Shown: positions 36,458 to 46,284, counted from the first letter of the stretch. The stretch: 61,486 bases of DNA from an uncultured Methanobrevibacter sp. (GCF_934746965.1 NZ_CAKVFS010000010.1:1-61486), one strand, 5' to 3'. Made by a program: numbers and translations. Notes: a model not told the origin generated them from the letters alone.

Positions 36458-37693
36458 TTATCTTTTATTATGTTTTTTAACAGTTTTAACCACAACAACA
36501 ATTACAACTAAAATTACAACTAAAATAGCTAATGAATAATATAGATATTCTGCTGTAGGAACTTCATTTTTATCAATGTTTAATGAATAAACATGTCCAC
36601 TATGATCTGCAAAGAATAAACTGTTTCCATTAATTACAGGAGAGGAAGTTATTTCTGAATTAAATAAAACAGTACCTGGATTATAAGTAAATTCTTCTTC
36701 ACCAGTGTATTTATTTAATACATAACCATTTCCATCATTAGAACCGAATGCAATTAAATCTTCTTTCATAGCAGGAGTTGACTGAACTGGAGCACCTGTA
36801 GCATGACTCCATTTAAAAGTTCCATCTCTTAAATCAAGACAGGTTAAATTACCTTCATCAGAACCTATGTAAACATTATTATTATATTCATCAACACATG
36901 CAGACGATTTAACTTTATTATTTAAATCATAATCCCAACATAAATCTCCAGTTGTTTCATTTAATGCATATACAGAATCATCATCAGAACCAATTATAAT
37001 TTTACCATCAGCATATGTTGGAGAAGAATAAATAGCATCTCCTGTAGCATATTGCCAGGTTATATTTGTATTATTTATATCTATACAGTAAACATTACCA
37101 TTAGTTGAACCAACATAAATTGATCCGTTAACAACAACAGGAGAAGAGACTATTTCATCATCACCTAAATCTGCTTCAAAAGTTTTATTACCATCAGCTA
37201 CATTAAATCCATAAACATTACCATTATCACAACCAACATAAACAGTTTCATTATCAACAAAAGCTGCTCCTTGAATAGCTTCTTCAGAAGTATTATATTT
37301 CCATAAAATATCTTGTGAATCAATATCAATAGCTTTAAAACTTTCATTATTTCCTACAAATACTGTATTGTTACTTACAACTGGTGTTGCATTACTATCT
37401 CCTTTTAAACTAAATGACCAGTCTTCAGTACCATTTTCCATGTCAATTGCTTTTAAAATTCCTTCTTGTGAAACAACATACATATAATCTCCATAAATTG
37501 CAGGTGAACCTACAACTGGAGATTCCATATTAAATACCCATAAATTTGTAACAAAATCTGAATTATCATTTAAATATCCTGTGTGATTTAAATTACCCTG
37601 AAATGTGTTCCAGTCGATATTTGCACCTGATATTGGACTGATACATAACATGCAAATTATAAATCCAATTGCTAATTTGTTATATTTAGACAT
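36458..37693 (-). CDS. Surface-anchored PQQ-like beta-propeller protein
   Basis: 411 residues. Start at 37693 is set by a perfect GGAGGT ribosome site; an in-frame start 45 bases earlier would overlap the permease gene. Signal peptide MSKYNKLAIGFIICMLCISP, then seven or eight repeats of the type VYVGSDDGNVYALNxxDG (outer-face WD/PQQ-like propeller), and a C-terminal membrane helix (YSLAILVVILVVIVVVV) with a basic tail. No sign of a PQQ cofactor role; such domains often bind partners or substrates. It is the last gene of a PadR-ABC operon, so it may be an extracellular receptor or substrate-presenting partner of that exporter. Confidence 0.85.
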   Translation of the reverse strand: MSKYNKLAIGFIICMLCISPISGANIDWNTFQGNLNHTGYLNDNSDFVTNLWVFNMESPVVGSPAIYGDYMYVVSQEGILKAIDMENGTEDWSFSLKGDSNATPVVSNNTVFVGNNESFKAIDIDSQDILWKYNTSEEAIQGAAFVDNETVYVGCDNGNVYGFNVADGNKTFEADLGDDEIVSSPVVVNGSIYVGSTNGNVYCIDINNTNITWQYATGDAIYSSPTYADGKIIIGSDDDSVYALNETTGDLCWDYDLNNKVKSSACVDEYNNNVYIGSDEGNLTCLDLRDGTFKWSHATGAPVQSTPAMKEDLIAFGSNDGNGYVLNKYTGEEEFTYNPGTVLFNSEITSSPVINGNSLFFADHSGHVYSLNIDKNEVPTAEYLYYSLAILVVILVVIVVVVKTVKKHNKR

Positions 37694-37706
37694 TATTTTA
37701 ACCTCC

Positions 37707-38924
37707 TCAAATATCTCTATTAAATCTTTTAACACCAATTATAAAGAATAGTGCTGTGAATCCTAATAAAATAACTAAATCCAACCATACATCCCCTAAA
37801 CTTTGACCTTTAATCATTATTCCCCTCATTGCATCATTAAGATAGGTTAATGGGAATAAATAAGCTATTTTCTGTAAAATCCAAGGCATAGTTTCAACTG
37901 GATAAAATACTCCAGAAACAAACATCATAGGCATTGAAAATGGCATAGCTATTTGAGTATAGTCTTCCTGAGTATTTGTTCTTGCAGATAACATAATACC
38001 AAAACCAACAAAACATAAAGCTCCAAAGAAAAGAACAACAAATGTCTGTACGATTCCACCTTTAATACTTACATCAAAGAATACAATAGCCATTATAATT
38101 AATATAAGTGCTCTAACTAATTCAATTACAAGTTTAGATGCAATTTTACCTCCAACTACAGTTGCGATTGATGTTGGAGTCATGAATAATCTAGCTAATT
38201 CTCCAGTTTCACGTTCTCCTGCTATTGATGCTCCCATACCCATCATACAAGACATCATAACAGTCATTCCTAAAATTGCAGGTACTAAAAAGTCAATATA
38301 TTTAATATTACCATATATTTTGTTAATATGAAGTGCAATATCATCTTTAAAATTATCAAATGAATGACCAATAGAATTTGTAACATTTGCACTTTGAGTG
38401 TCAGTAGCTAAGGAAGTTTGATTAATAGTGGCATTACTGTTTTCTAACTCTTGTGATGAAGGACTAGCAGTTATTGCATTAGCTGCTTCCATATTTGATA
38501 ATTTAGCAAATATTCCTTGAGTTACACTTTCTAAAGTAGATGAAGCCATTTGATCAGATGAATCCAGATACAGTGTAACTGCTTTTTGAGAGGCATTACT
38601 ATCATAGTTCTCAGGCAGTATAATAGCTGCTTTTACCTCTCCACTATCAACCCGCTCTTTTGCATCATCCACATCATCCATAACTTCTATTACCTTATAC
38701 TGGTCTGTTGTTTTAATAGTATCTAATGTTACATCAGTTAAATCACCATGACTTTGAGAAACAACCACTACTGGTAGATCAGTCATGTCTCCTCCCATAC
38801 CATAACCAAATAACAAAATCATGATAATAGGAAATGCTACAATAGAAATTAATCTTGGAGGGTGTCTTTTTAAACTTAAAAGTTCTTTTTTAATCATCCA
38901 GGCAAATTTTCTAAGCTCTATCAT
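37707..38924 (-). CDS. ABC-2 type exporter permease
   Basis: 405 residues. One N-terminal membrane helix (PPRLISIVAFPIIMILLFG), a large extracytoplasmic region (residues ~45-220) and five C-terminal helices, the layout of ABC-2 permeases of the YhgE/LinJ kind. GERETGELARLFMTPTS is the usual coupling motif. ATG at 38924 has GAGGTGA seven bases away, better than the ATG six bases further upstream, which would sit on the ribosome site. It overlaps the end of the ATPase gene. With the ATPase it forms an exporter; substrate unknown. Confidence 0.88.
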   Translation of the reverse strand: MIELRKFAWMIKKELLSLKRHPPRLISIVAFPIIMILLFGYGMGGDMTDLPVVVVSQSHGDLTDVTLDTIKTTDQYKVIEVMDDVDDAKERVDSGEVKAAIILPENYDSNASQKAVTLYLDSSDQMASSTLESVTQGIFAKLSNMEAANAITASPSSQELENSNATINQTSLATDTQSANVTNSIGHSFDNFKDDIALHINKIYGNIKYIDFLVPAILGMTVMMSCMMGMGASIAGERETGELARLFMTPTSIATVVGGKIASKLVIELVRALILIIMAIVFFDVSIKGGIVQTFVVLFFGALCFVGFGIMLSARTNTQEDYTQIAMPFSMPMMFVSGVFYPVETMPWILQKIAYLFPLTYLNDAMRGIMIKGQSLGDVWLDLVILLGFTALFFIIGVKRFNRDI

Positions 38925-39969
38925 CTTCATTCACCTCTGCTGTAGCTTTAATAAATACATCTTCTAAAGATGGTTCTTGAGTATATATAGATTTAACAAC
39001 TCCACCTGCTGAAATAATATCTTTTAGAACATCATTAACAGCATTATCATCAAAATTATCAATTCTTAAATTAAAACGACCATTTTTAGCTATTTCAACA
39101 CCATGTACTTTTGGGTTAGCTTGAATAGCTGAAATAATTGAGTCATTAGTATCTTTAAGTAAAAATGACATTTTCTTTAAGTTTAAAGTTTCAATGTCCT
39201 CTTTAGTTGACCTGTTTATTTCATTTTCACTTGAAATATCACTTAAAGTATTTTTTATTTTAAGTTCATGTTCTTCTTTTTCTTCTTTTAAAAGAGAATC
39301 TTTAAGACCTTGTGGAGTATCATAAGCTACTAAATTACCAGTATTTATAATTCCGACATTATCACAAAGCATATCTACTTCATACATGTCATGAGAACAT
39401 AAAATAATAGTATTTCCTTCATCATTTAATTCACGAATTAAATCCCATAATGTTCTTTTAGTAGTTGGGTCAAGACCGATTGTTGGTTCATCTAAAAATA
39501 ATATTTTAGGTCTATGTACTAAACTAGCTACAAGAGAAGCTTTTTGTTTTTGTCCACCAGATAATTGACCTACTCTTTTATTTCTAGCATACTTAATATC
39601 TACTAATTCCATTAATTCTTCAATACGGTCATGTTTTTCATCAACTGGAACACCATAATAATCAGCACATAATTCTGAATTTTCCTGAACTGTTAAGTCT
39701 TTATATAAACTAACCTGTTGAGGAACCATACCTAATAAATTCCTCACTTCATTTGGATTTTCCTCAACATCATATCCTCCAACCTTAGCCTGACCAGAAG
39801 TAGGTTGAATCAAACATGTAAGCATTTTAATTGTTGTAGTTTTACCTGCCCCATTTGGTCCAAGTAATCCAAAAATACTTTTTTCAGGAATCTGTAAATT
39901 TAAAGAATTAACAGCAGTGAAATTTTTATAGACCTTTGTAAGATCTTTAGTTTCAATTGCATTCTTCAT
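38911..39969 (-). CDS. ABC-2 exporter ATPase (DrrA-like)
   Basis: 352 residues. Start at 39969 (MKNAIETKDLTKVYKNF) is chosen for the GAGGTGG ribosome site; an upstream in-frame ATG overlaps padR. Walker A GPNGAGKTTT near 40-49, signature LSGGQKQKASLV near 140-151, Walker B KILFLDEPTIGLDP near 160-173 and the H-loop CSHDMYE. After the core an unusual charged insert (KEEKEEHELKIK onward, about 230-275) precedes a DrrA-like C-terminal domain ending YTQEPSLEDVFIKATAE. It drives the permease encoded next. Confidence 0.93.
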   Translation of the reverse strand: MKNAIETKDLTKVYKNFTAVNSLNLQIPEKSIFGLLGPNGAGKTTTIKMLTCLIQPTSGQAKVGGYDVEENPNEVRNLLGMVPQQVSLYKDLTVQENSELCADYYGVPVDEKHDRIEELMELVDIKYARNKRVGQLSGGQKQKASLVASLVHRPKILFLDEPTIGLDPTTKRTLWDLIRELNDEGNTIILCSHDMYEVDMLCDNVGIINTGNLVAYDTPQGLKDSLLKEEKEEHELKIKNTLSDISSENEINRSTKEDIETLNLKKMSFLLKDTNDSIISAIQANPKVHGVEIAKNGRFNLRIDNFDDNAVNDVLKDIISAGGVVKSIYTQEPSLEDVFIKATAEVNEDDRA

Positions 39970-40381
39970 TGTTTTCCACCTCATTTTTTCCATTATTTGA
40001 CATGTCTTCAATAAAATTTAACCAAAGAGGGCTGTCAAGTAAGTAAGCAAATTCATTTTTAAAGTTATTAAGTAATATTTCACCTTCACAAGTAAGAGTG
40101 TAATATTTAACACGTTTATTGTTACTAACTCCCCATTCCCCCTTAATAATTCCATGTTTTTCTAATCTCCTCAAAATAGGATAAATCTTACTGGAATTTG
40201 TTTTACTAGATTCATTAGAACTACAAGATTCAAAAAATTCATCTAATTTCTTCATAATTCCATAACCATGGATTCTTTCATTACTAATAATCCATAATAT
40301 AATAACATGAGTTAAACCATTAGAAAAGTGTTTTAAAATCTTATTTGAAATATGATCAACTGTTTCTTTACGTTTAAACAT
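39953..40381 (-). CDS. PadR family transcriptional regulator
   Basis: 142 residues. A winged helix with the PadR hallmark GYGIMKKLDEFF near 39-50, SKIYPILRRLEKHGIIKGEW near 64-83, and the wing RVKYYTLTCEGEILL. PadR proteins repress exporters and release on drug or membrane stress. It is the first gene of the operon with the exporter genes; its end overlaps the ATPase start by 17 bases. A palindrome-like element lies about 40-60 bases upstream. Confidence 0.88.
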   Translation of the reverse strand: MFKRKETVDHISNKILKHFSNGLTHVIILWIISNERIHGYGIMKKLDEFFESCSSNESSKTNSSKIYPILRRLEKHGIIKGEWGVSNNKRVKYYTLTCEGEILLNNFKNEFAYLLDSPLWLNFIEDMSNNGKNEVENNEECN

Positions 40382-40420
40382 CGGTTAACTCAAACCTCCT
40401 ATTTGTTATTTAAAAAAATT

Positions 40421-40443
40421 ATATATGTAAAAATTTGATATAT
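40421..40443. promoter_or_regulatory. Possible PadR operator in the exporter promoter
   Basis: ATATAT at 40421-40426 and again at 40438-40443 around GTAAAAATTTG. It is an AT-rich imperfect dyad close to where the TATA box would be, so it may simply be promoter sequence. Confidence 0.3.
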
Positions 40444-40507
40444 AACAAAATAAAATATAGATAATTATAATATATAAATATAACTTTCAATTTAAAAAAA
40501 AAGAATA

Positions 40508-41302
40508 TTAGAAATCTATAAAAATAATTTCTGAAATTTTTTCAATAACATAATCTGTTTTATTGATTAATTTTGGAGAAACTTCCTCCTCTTGCTCAAT
40601 TGTTAAAACAGACACATCTGCATTATTAAATGCTAAAATATCATTAAGCCCATCCCCTACCATCATGACTTTATAATTTTTATTTTTTAAATCCTGAACA
40701 ATTTTACATTTTCCTTTTGGAGAAACAGTCCCAAATGCATGACTTTTACTAACATTTAAAATCTCAGCTAACTTATTAATAGCACCTTTCCTGTCCCCAG
40801 ATGCAATATAAATTTCAATACCTCTTGAGTGTAAAATTTCAACTGTATCTTTAACTTCAGAAAATAATTTCCCTGCAGAAGTTATAGTATAAGCTATTTT
40901 CTTTTTATCAATATCAATAATTACTGCAGAACCATTACACAGTTCCATTCTAGGAATTTTCTGCTTTAAAATAGGAAAACCATCAGTAATATCACAAATA
41001 GTAGCCTGATTTTCATTTTCTAAAATTTCAGCAATTTCATCAACACTAGTTTCACAACTTGTAAAACTAACATCAAAATCAATATTGTACTTTTTAATCA
41101 CATCAGAAATTAAAATATTACTATCTAAATTCAAAAGACAATTTGTATTAAACTGAAGAACAACCAAAGCTAATGAATCCATAGAATCAATTAAATGAAG
41201 AGAATTAACATCAGTAAATAATTCACCTGTTGAAACATCTTTAATAACCCTATAACGCTCAAGTAAAGTTCCTGAATTATCAAACACAATAGCTTTTTTC
41301 AT
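40508..41302 (-). CDS. HAD family hydrolase resembling a soluble P-type ATPase phosphatase
   Basis: 264 residues. The HAD nucleophile is D8 in VFDNSGTLL, followed by IEIYIASGDRKGAINKLAEIL near 175-195 (motif II/III lysine region) and VMMVGDGLNDILAFNNADVSV near 225-245 (motif IV). The residue two after D8 is serine, not the aspartate of ordinary HAD phosphatases; P-type ATPases have threonine there (DKTGT). This places it with archaeal soluble P-type-ATPase-like HAD proteins, with weak or different catalysis. Substrate unknown. The gene stands alone, about 240 bases from gatA. Confidence 0.8.
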   Translation of the reverse strand: MKKAIVFDNSGTLLERYRVIKDVSTGELFTDVNSLHLIDSMDSLALVVLQFNTNCLLNLDSNILISDVIKKYNIDFDVSFTSCETSVDEIAEILENENQATICDITDGFPILKQKIPRMELCNGSAVIIDIDKKKIAYTITSAGKLFSEVKDTVEILHSRGIEIYIASGDRKGAINKLAEILNVSKSHAFGTVSPKGKCKIVQDLKNKNYKVMMVGDGLNDILAFNNADVSVLTIEQEEEVSPKLINKTDYVIEKISEIIFIDF

Positions 41303-41480
41303 TTTGAACCCTCAACATAGTTGTTTATTACATATAAAATATAATTTATAATATATTAAAAATATATCCCTTATATATGCAATTAATCCATAAATTCTCA
41401 TATTTCACTAAATAAGCTTTAATCAACTAATTTATGACTCTATTGGAGTTCTTTCTACTTTTTTTAAAAAACATTAACAA

Positions 41481-41490
41481 CTTATATAAA
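41481..41490 (+). promoter_or_regulatory. TATA box of gatA
   Basis: CTTATATAAA about 57 bases before the gatA start, within a 244-base gap that otherwise holds only AT-rich sequence between two divergent genes. Confidence 0.5.
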
Positions 41491-41546
41491 CCTTAAAAAA
41501 TAAAATATTACTTATTATATATTATTATGATTATTCAGGTGTTTTA

Positions 41547-42917
41547 ATGAATGTTATTGAAAAATTAAATTCCATTCAAAATAAAGAAATGACTGCTAAG
41601 GAGAATGTAGAAAACTTCATTAAAGTTATTGATGAAAAAAATGAAGAATTAAATATTTTCTTAGAAGTTAACAAAGAATCTGCTTTAAAACAAGCAGAAG
41701 CTATTGATGAAAAAATAGCTAATGGAGAAGAAGTCGGATTTTTATCTGGTTTAGTATTCGCTGTTAAAGCAAATATTAATGTTGAAGATTACATTATATC
41801 TGCAGCTTCAAAAACATTAGATAACTACTTCGGAAGTTACAATGCTAGTGTAATTGATAACATATTAGCTCAAGATGGAATCATTCTTGGTATTACAAAC
41901 ATGGACGAATTTGCAGCAGGAAGTTCAACTGAAAGTTCATGTTTCGGACCTACTCAAAACCCTGCAGCTCCTGGAAAAATCCCTGGAGGTTCCAGTGGAG
42001 GAAGTGCTGCTGCAATAGCTGCAGACATGTGTGACATTGCAATCGGTTCAGATACTGGAGGTTCAATTAGGAATCCTGCATCACATTGTGGAGTTATTGG
42101 ATTTAAACCAACTTACGGTGCAGTGTCAAGACAAGGATTACTTGACTTATCAATGAGTTTAGATCAAATTGGACCATTAGCTAATGATGTTAGTGGAATT
42201 GCACTTACTTTAAATGCAATATCTGATTATGATGAAACAGAATGTACAACCTTAAAAGGTGAAAGACCAAACTTCACCAGCGTACTTGAAGATAACTCCC
42301 TTGAAGGAATGAAAATAGCAGTCTGTAAAGAATTTATTGATGTTACTGATGATGAAATCAACGCAACTGTAAATAAAGCTATTCAAAAATTAGTTGACGC
42401 TGGAGCAGAACTTGTTGAAGTAAGTTTTGACCATATTGATTTATGTCTCCCAACCTACTACCTAATTAACTATGTAGAATTCTTTTCAGCTACCAGAAAA
42501 TACGATGGAAGAGACTACGGTTACAGAATAGAAGAAGTCTGTGGAGAAGAAGTATTAAGAAGAATTGAAATCGGTTCTTACATTTCACAAAAAGAATACA
42601 GTGGAAAATTCTATAAAAAAGCACTTCAAGCAAGATCACTTATTAGAGATGAAATCAATGCAATGTTAGAAAATGTTGATTTAATTGTAGGACCTACAGT
42701 TCCTAAACTTCCTCACAATATCGGTGATGAATTAACCCCTATGGAAATGTATGCATACGATGTATTAACTGTAATAGCTAACCTTGCAGGAATTCCAGCT
42801 GCAAGTATTAAAGCTGGAGAAGTAGAAGGCATTCCAGTTGGTTTACAAATCCAAGCAAAACCATTAGATGATTTAAAAATCATTAAAGCAATGAGTGTTT
42901 TCGAAAAAGAAAATTAA
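41547..42917 (+). CDS. gatA: Glutamyl-tRNA(Gln)/aspartyl-tRNA(Asn) amidotransferase subunit A
   Basis: 456 residues, amidase-signature protein. It releases ammonia from glutamine for GatB to amidate mischarged tRNA. The catalytic triad is visible as K74 (FAVKANI), S149 (GGSSGGSA) and S173 (SDTGGSIRNPAS), with the standard spacing. The C terminus (AGIPAASIKAGEVEGIPVGLQI) is typical. AGGTG lies about eight bases before ATG. GatC and GatB genes are not in the window. In archaea GatCAB is used mainly for Asn-tRNA, which fits the aspS at 17835. Confidence 0.93.
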   Translation: MNVIEKLNSIQNKEMTAKENVENFIKVIDEKNEELNIFLEVNKESALKQAEAIDEKIANGEEVGFLSGLVFAVKANINVEDYIISAASKTLDNYFGSYNASVIDNILAQDGIILGITNMDEFAAGSSTESSCFGPTQNPAAPGKIPGGSSGGSAAAIAADMCDIAIGSDTGGSIRNPASHCGVIGFKPTYGAVSRQGLLDLSMSLDQIGPLANDVSGIALTLNAISDYDETECTTLKGERPNFTSVLEDNSLEGMKIAVCKEFIDVTDDEINATVNKAIQKLVDAGAELVEVSFDHIDLCLPTYYLINYVEFFSATRKYDGRDYGYRIEEVCGEEVLRRIEIGSYISQKEYSGKFYKKALQARSLIRDEINAMLENVDLIVGPTVPKLPHNIGDELTPMEMYAYDVLTVIANLAGIPAASIKAGEVEGIPVGLQIQAKPLDDLKIIKAMSVFEKEN

Positions 42918-42966
42918 TTTCTTTTACTATTTTTTATTTTATAAAAAAAATAAAAAGGAAAATTAA

Positions 42967-43890
42967 TTATTTTTTCCTTTTAAAACCTATAACCGAACCA
43001 ATAATTGCTATTAATAAAATAGCTATTGGAATTCCAGTAGATTTCAGTTGAACATTATTATTTTGATTTATTGTTTTATTAGTACCTTGTAATGAAATAT
43101 TCTCATTGTTACTTGAAGCAATATTCGAGTTTTGACCATGTGTGGCTGATTGGTTGGTATTGTTCTCACTTGTCATGTTGGATTCTCTTAACTGAGTAAT
43201 ATTTTCAAGTCGGGTAGAATCTCCTATGAATTTAATTAGATTACTCTCCATTATTTGAGTAATGTAATGTTTTTCACCATTAACTTCCCAATATCTTGAT
43301 CCATTATCATATTTAATAAAATATTTTGTTCCATTATTTATTATGTATTCATTCCCATTTTCATCAATTGGATATTCATCAATATAATATCTATTAAAAT
43401 AGGTTCCTTTAGTTAAATAATATTTTTCACCATTAACCTCCATATATTTTAATCCATTATCAGACTTAAGAAGATATTTTGTTCCATTTTCTATCATACA
43501 TGGATTTCCATTTTCATCTACAGATTCATTAACAAGATAATTCTTATAATAATAACATTCCTTATCAATTTGATAATATTTTTTACCATTTTCCGTGTAT
43601 TTAACTGGATACTGACCATGAGTTGTATTTATGTACTCTTTACCATCTTTAATTATTATTTTTGGAACATTATTTGGAATATTGTTTTGCCTAATATTTT
43701 GTATTAGACTATTTTCATCATTACTTGAAGTATTATCTGTGTTGTTACTAATGTAATTATTTTGTGTTTGAGATTCATTCGTAAGTACTGTTTTATCAGT
43801 TATGTTGTTTTCTTGTGAAATCGCATAAGTTCCAGAAACTAAACATATTCCAATTATTAAAATTAATACTCCAAAGAATATTTTTTTCAT
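42967..43890 (-). CDS. Membrane-anchored surface protein with Tyr/Gly/Asn repeats
   Basis: 307 residues. Signal peptide MKKIFFGVLILIIGICLVSG, a Asn/Ser-rich spacer, then two clear repeats of about 52 residues (YLVNESVDENGNPCMIENGT and YYIDEYPIDENGNEYIINNG, each followed by KY-x3-DNG-x-x-Y-x-EVNGEK-x-Y), preceded by a half repeat. The C terminus has a membrane helix (PIAILLIAIIGSVIGF) and basic tail. It is a small wall- or membrane-linked protein of unknown role. GGTGA precedes the ATG. It shares strand and location with the adhesin at 43943, 52 bases upstream of its start. Confidence 0.75.
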   Translation of the reverse strand: MKKIFFGVLILIIGICLVSGTYAISQENNITDKTVLTNESQTQNNYISNNTDNTSSNDENSLIQNIRQNNIPNNVPKIIIKDGKEYINTTHGQYPVKYTENGKKYYQIDKECYYYKNYLVNESVDENGNPCMIENGTKYLLKSDNGLKYMEVNGEKYYLTKGTYFNRYYIDEYPIDENGNEYIINNGTKYFIKYDNGSRYWEVNGEKHYITQIMESNLIKFIGDSTRLENITQLRESNMTSENNTNQSATHGQNSNIASSNNENISLQGTNKTINQNNNVQLKSTGIPIAILLIAIIGSVIGFKRKK

Positions 43891-43942
43891 AATCTCACCT
43901 ATTAAATTAATATATTATTTATAGCATATATATTTTACATCA

Positions 43943-46162
43943 TCATATTTTCAAGTTTATTAAATCTGGAATTATTTGTTCCATTAGACAATTTTTATTT
44001 AATAACGATGAATCTCTATTTTTATCCAACGAAAAGCTTATTCCCTCACTATTTGAATATATAACAATGACACATGCTGTTATGTGGTAATTATTTTGAG
44101 GAAGATAATTTTTGTTTCCTATATACCTACATTCTGACATTTTTGTGTATACTCCATTATTTGATGTTGCAGCAGAGTTATCAACAGTTATCCATATTCC
44201 ATCAACTAATATTTGACCAATTTCATGACCTCCACCATTATTATTCTCTAGTGAAAGATATCTTGATCCATATCCTGCAATTCTTGATAGTGATACAAAT
44301 ACATTAGTTTGGTCAACACAATTTCCACCAAATGATAAAAGTGTGTTTAAAGCACTTTTACTGGTGCCTTTGTAAAATTCATAATTTATTGAAGAAACAT
44401 ATGAATTAACAGAAATTACATTTTCTAACTTATCATTATAACATGTTAAATAATTAGATAATTTAACAATATAATCATTATTCACATCTGCAATAATATT
44501 ACTTGTAGAATATCCTGCCATTTGTAAATATTTTGTAGGATTAATCCAATCACTTTCTGAAAATGAGTAATTTCCATAATTCGTATGAAAAGTATAATTT
44601 TCATAATTTAAATCATAAACATTGTTTGCTATGTAAAATAGTTTGTATACATTTGTTGGTTTATATAATGTTCCTATACTAGTTCCTGCGAAGCTAGCAG
44701 TTATAGGATAAATGTTAGGGTTTTGGAAACGTATGGTGATACTTGCAATTCCATTACTGTCAGTTGTCCGTGTGTATTCCACACCATTTACGTAAAATAT
44801 TATATTTTGATTAGCTAAATTAGCATTAGTTTTTTTATTTTTTAACTGTACTTTAAATACATCATTAGTCCACAATGTTGTGTTTAATGGATTTATTATA
44901 GTTTCTAATCCGTTGTTTGCTGCGTTGATTGTTAGTGTTCTTGTTTTTTCCAGACTTCCATAACTTGATTTAACTGTATATGTTCCAGGATTTAGGTTTA
45001 ATGTGAATTTAGCTATTCCTTGTTTATTGGTTGTTGAAGTATATGTAGCTGAATTTATAGTTAAACGTATATTTTTATTAGGTATAGGTAATCCATTGTC
45101 TTCAGCTAATTTAACCTCATAAACTCCTCCTTTTTGAATATATTTAGTAATTGGAATTAAAATAGGATTACTATAACTGTGAACCATATCATGATAAACA
45201 TAAATCGAGTAACCTAAATTTAAACCATTTTCCATAACTGTTATAGTATAAATGTTAGGATTTAAATTAATATTTATCTTTGCTATTCCATTACTGTCAG
45301 TTGTTCTAGTGTAAACTACACCATTAATATTAAACTGCACCTGAACATTGGTTTTGGGATTACCTTGTCCGTTTAATATTTTAGCTTCAAATGCTTTAGA
45401 CTCACTTTTGAACTTAACCATAATATTACCAACAATAGTAGATAAAACCGTTACAGTATTACTCATTTCCAACCCATCATTGGTGTTGGTGGTTGTTATA
45501 GTGTATTTTCCAGGGTTTAAATTAATAGCAAGTGTAGCACGACCATTAGAATTAGTAGTACGAGTATAAATAACACCATTAATATTAAATTTAACATCAG
45601 TATTAGCCATTGGCTGACCAGCACCATTTAAAATAGTGACACCATATGAACTATCATTTTTATAGTATTTAACTAGATTATTACTTATTATAGTGGATAA
45701 TACTGTGATTTTATTAATTACACTTGAATCATCAAATGTATTAATGGAAGTAATGTAATAAACACCAGGACGTAAATTAATATTAATACTTGCAACACCA
45801 TTACTATTTGTTGTACGAGTATAAGATTGTCCATTGATTTTAAAAGTAATATCACTATTAACTAATGGCTGGTGGTTAGAATTAAAAAAAGTGGCTTTAA
45901 ATTGGGATGAGTTTCTATAATATTTAGTCAAGTCACTACTTTGAATAGTAGAACTTTTGGTTTGTTGAGATTCATACTCCATTTCATAAATACTAGAGTC
46001 TATATAAGTAAAATCTTCATCAACAGGATCTAACAATTTCATATTTTCATCATACTGATTTCGATCAATATCTGTTGAATTAGTATCTGAAGCAAAAGCT
46101 ACAGGAACCAACATCAAAAATATCAAAAGAAACATTAATATATTTAATCCTTTAATATTCAT
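43943..46162 (-). CDS. Adhesin-like protein with Ig-like repeats and a transglutaminase-like cysteine-protease domain
   Basis: 739 residues. Signal peptide NIKGLNILMFLLIFLMLVP; five Ig-like repeats (residues ~75-500) with NGxxYTRTTNSNGxASININL in each; then a C-terminal domain of about 200 residues. In it, GGNCVDQTNVFVSLSRIAG (Cys near 613), GGGHEIGQILVDG (His near 645) and WITVDNSAA (Asp near 661) give the Cys-His-Asp order of the transglutaminase/papain-like fold, found in methanogen pseudomurein endopeptidases. So it is probably exported and may cut or cross-link pseudomurein or cell-wall proteins. GAGGTGA stands before the ATG. No membrane anchor at the end. Confidence 0.85.
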   Translation of the reverse strand: MNIKGLNILMFLLIFLMLVPVAFASDTNSTDIDRNQYDENMKLLDPVDEDFTYIDSSIYEMEYESQQTKSSTIQSSDLTKYYRNSSQFKATFFNSNHQPLVNSDITFKINGQSYTRTTNSNGVASININLRPGVYYITSINTFDDSSVINKITVLSTIISNNLVKYYKNDSSYGVTILNGAGQPMANTDVKFNINGVIYTRTTNSNGRATLAINLNPGKYTITTTNTNDGLEMSNTVTVLSTIVGNIMVKFKSESKAFEAKILNGQGNPKTNVQVQFNINGVVYTRTTDSNGIAKININLNPNIYTITVMENGLNLGYSIYVYHDMVHSYSNPILIPITKYIQKGGVYEVKLAEDNGLPIPNKNIRLTINSATYTSTTNKQGIAKFTLNLNPGTYTVKSSYGSLEKTRTLTINAANNGLETIINPLNTTLWTNDVFKVQLKNKKTNANLANQNIIFYVNGVEYTRTTDSNGIASITIRFQNPNIYPITASFAGTSIGTLYKPTNVYKLFYIANNVYDLNYENYTFHTNYGNYSFSESDWINPTKYLQMAGYSTSNIIADVNNDYIVKLSNYLTCYNDKLENVISVNSYVSSINYEFYKGTSKSALNTLLSFGGNCVDQTNVFVSLSRIAGYGSRYLSLENNNGGGHEIGQILVDGIWITVDNSAATSNNGVYTKMSECRYIGNKNYLPQNNYHITACVIVIYSNSEGISFSLDKNRDSSLLNKNCLMEQIIPDLINLKI

Positions 46163-46284
46163 TTATTTCACCTCAATAAAAGTTTCATAATTACCGATGT
46201 GTAACTAATAGTATTTATATTCTTTTATTTTCCAATTAAACTGTTTGTTTAATTTTTTAGTTGCTTTTACAGCATTTTTTAGTT

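Noticed and set aside
39970..40011. Upstream start of the ABC ATPase
   Set aside because: The GAGGTGG site lies after it and directly before the ATG at 39969, where the conserved sequence begins.
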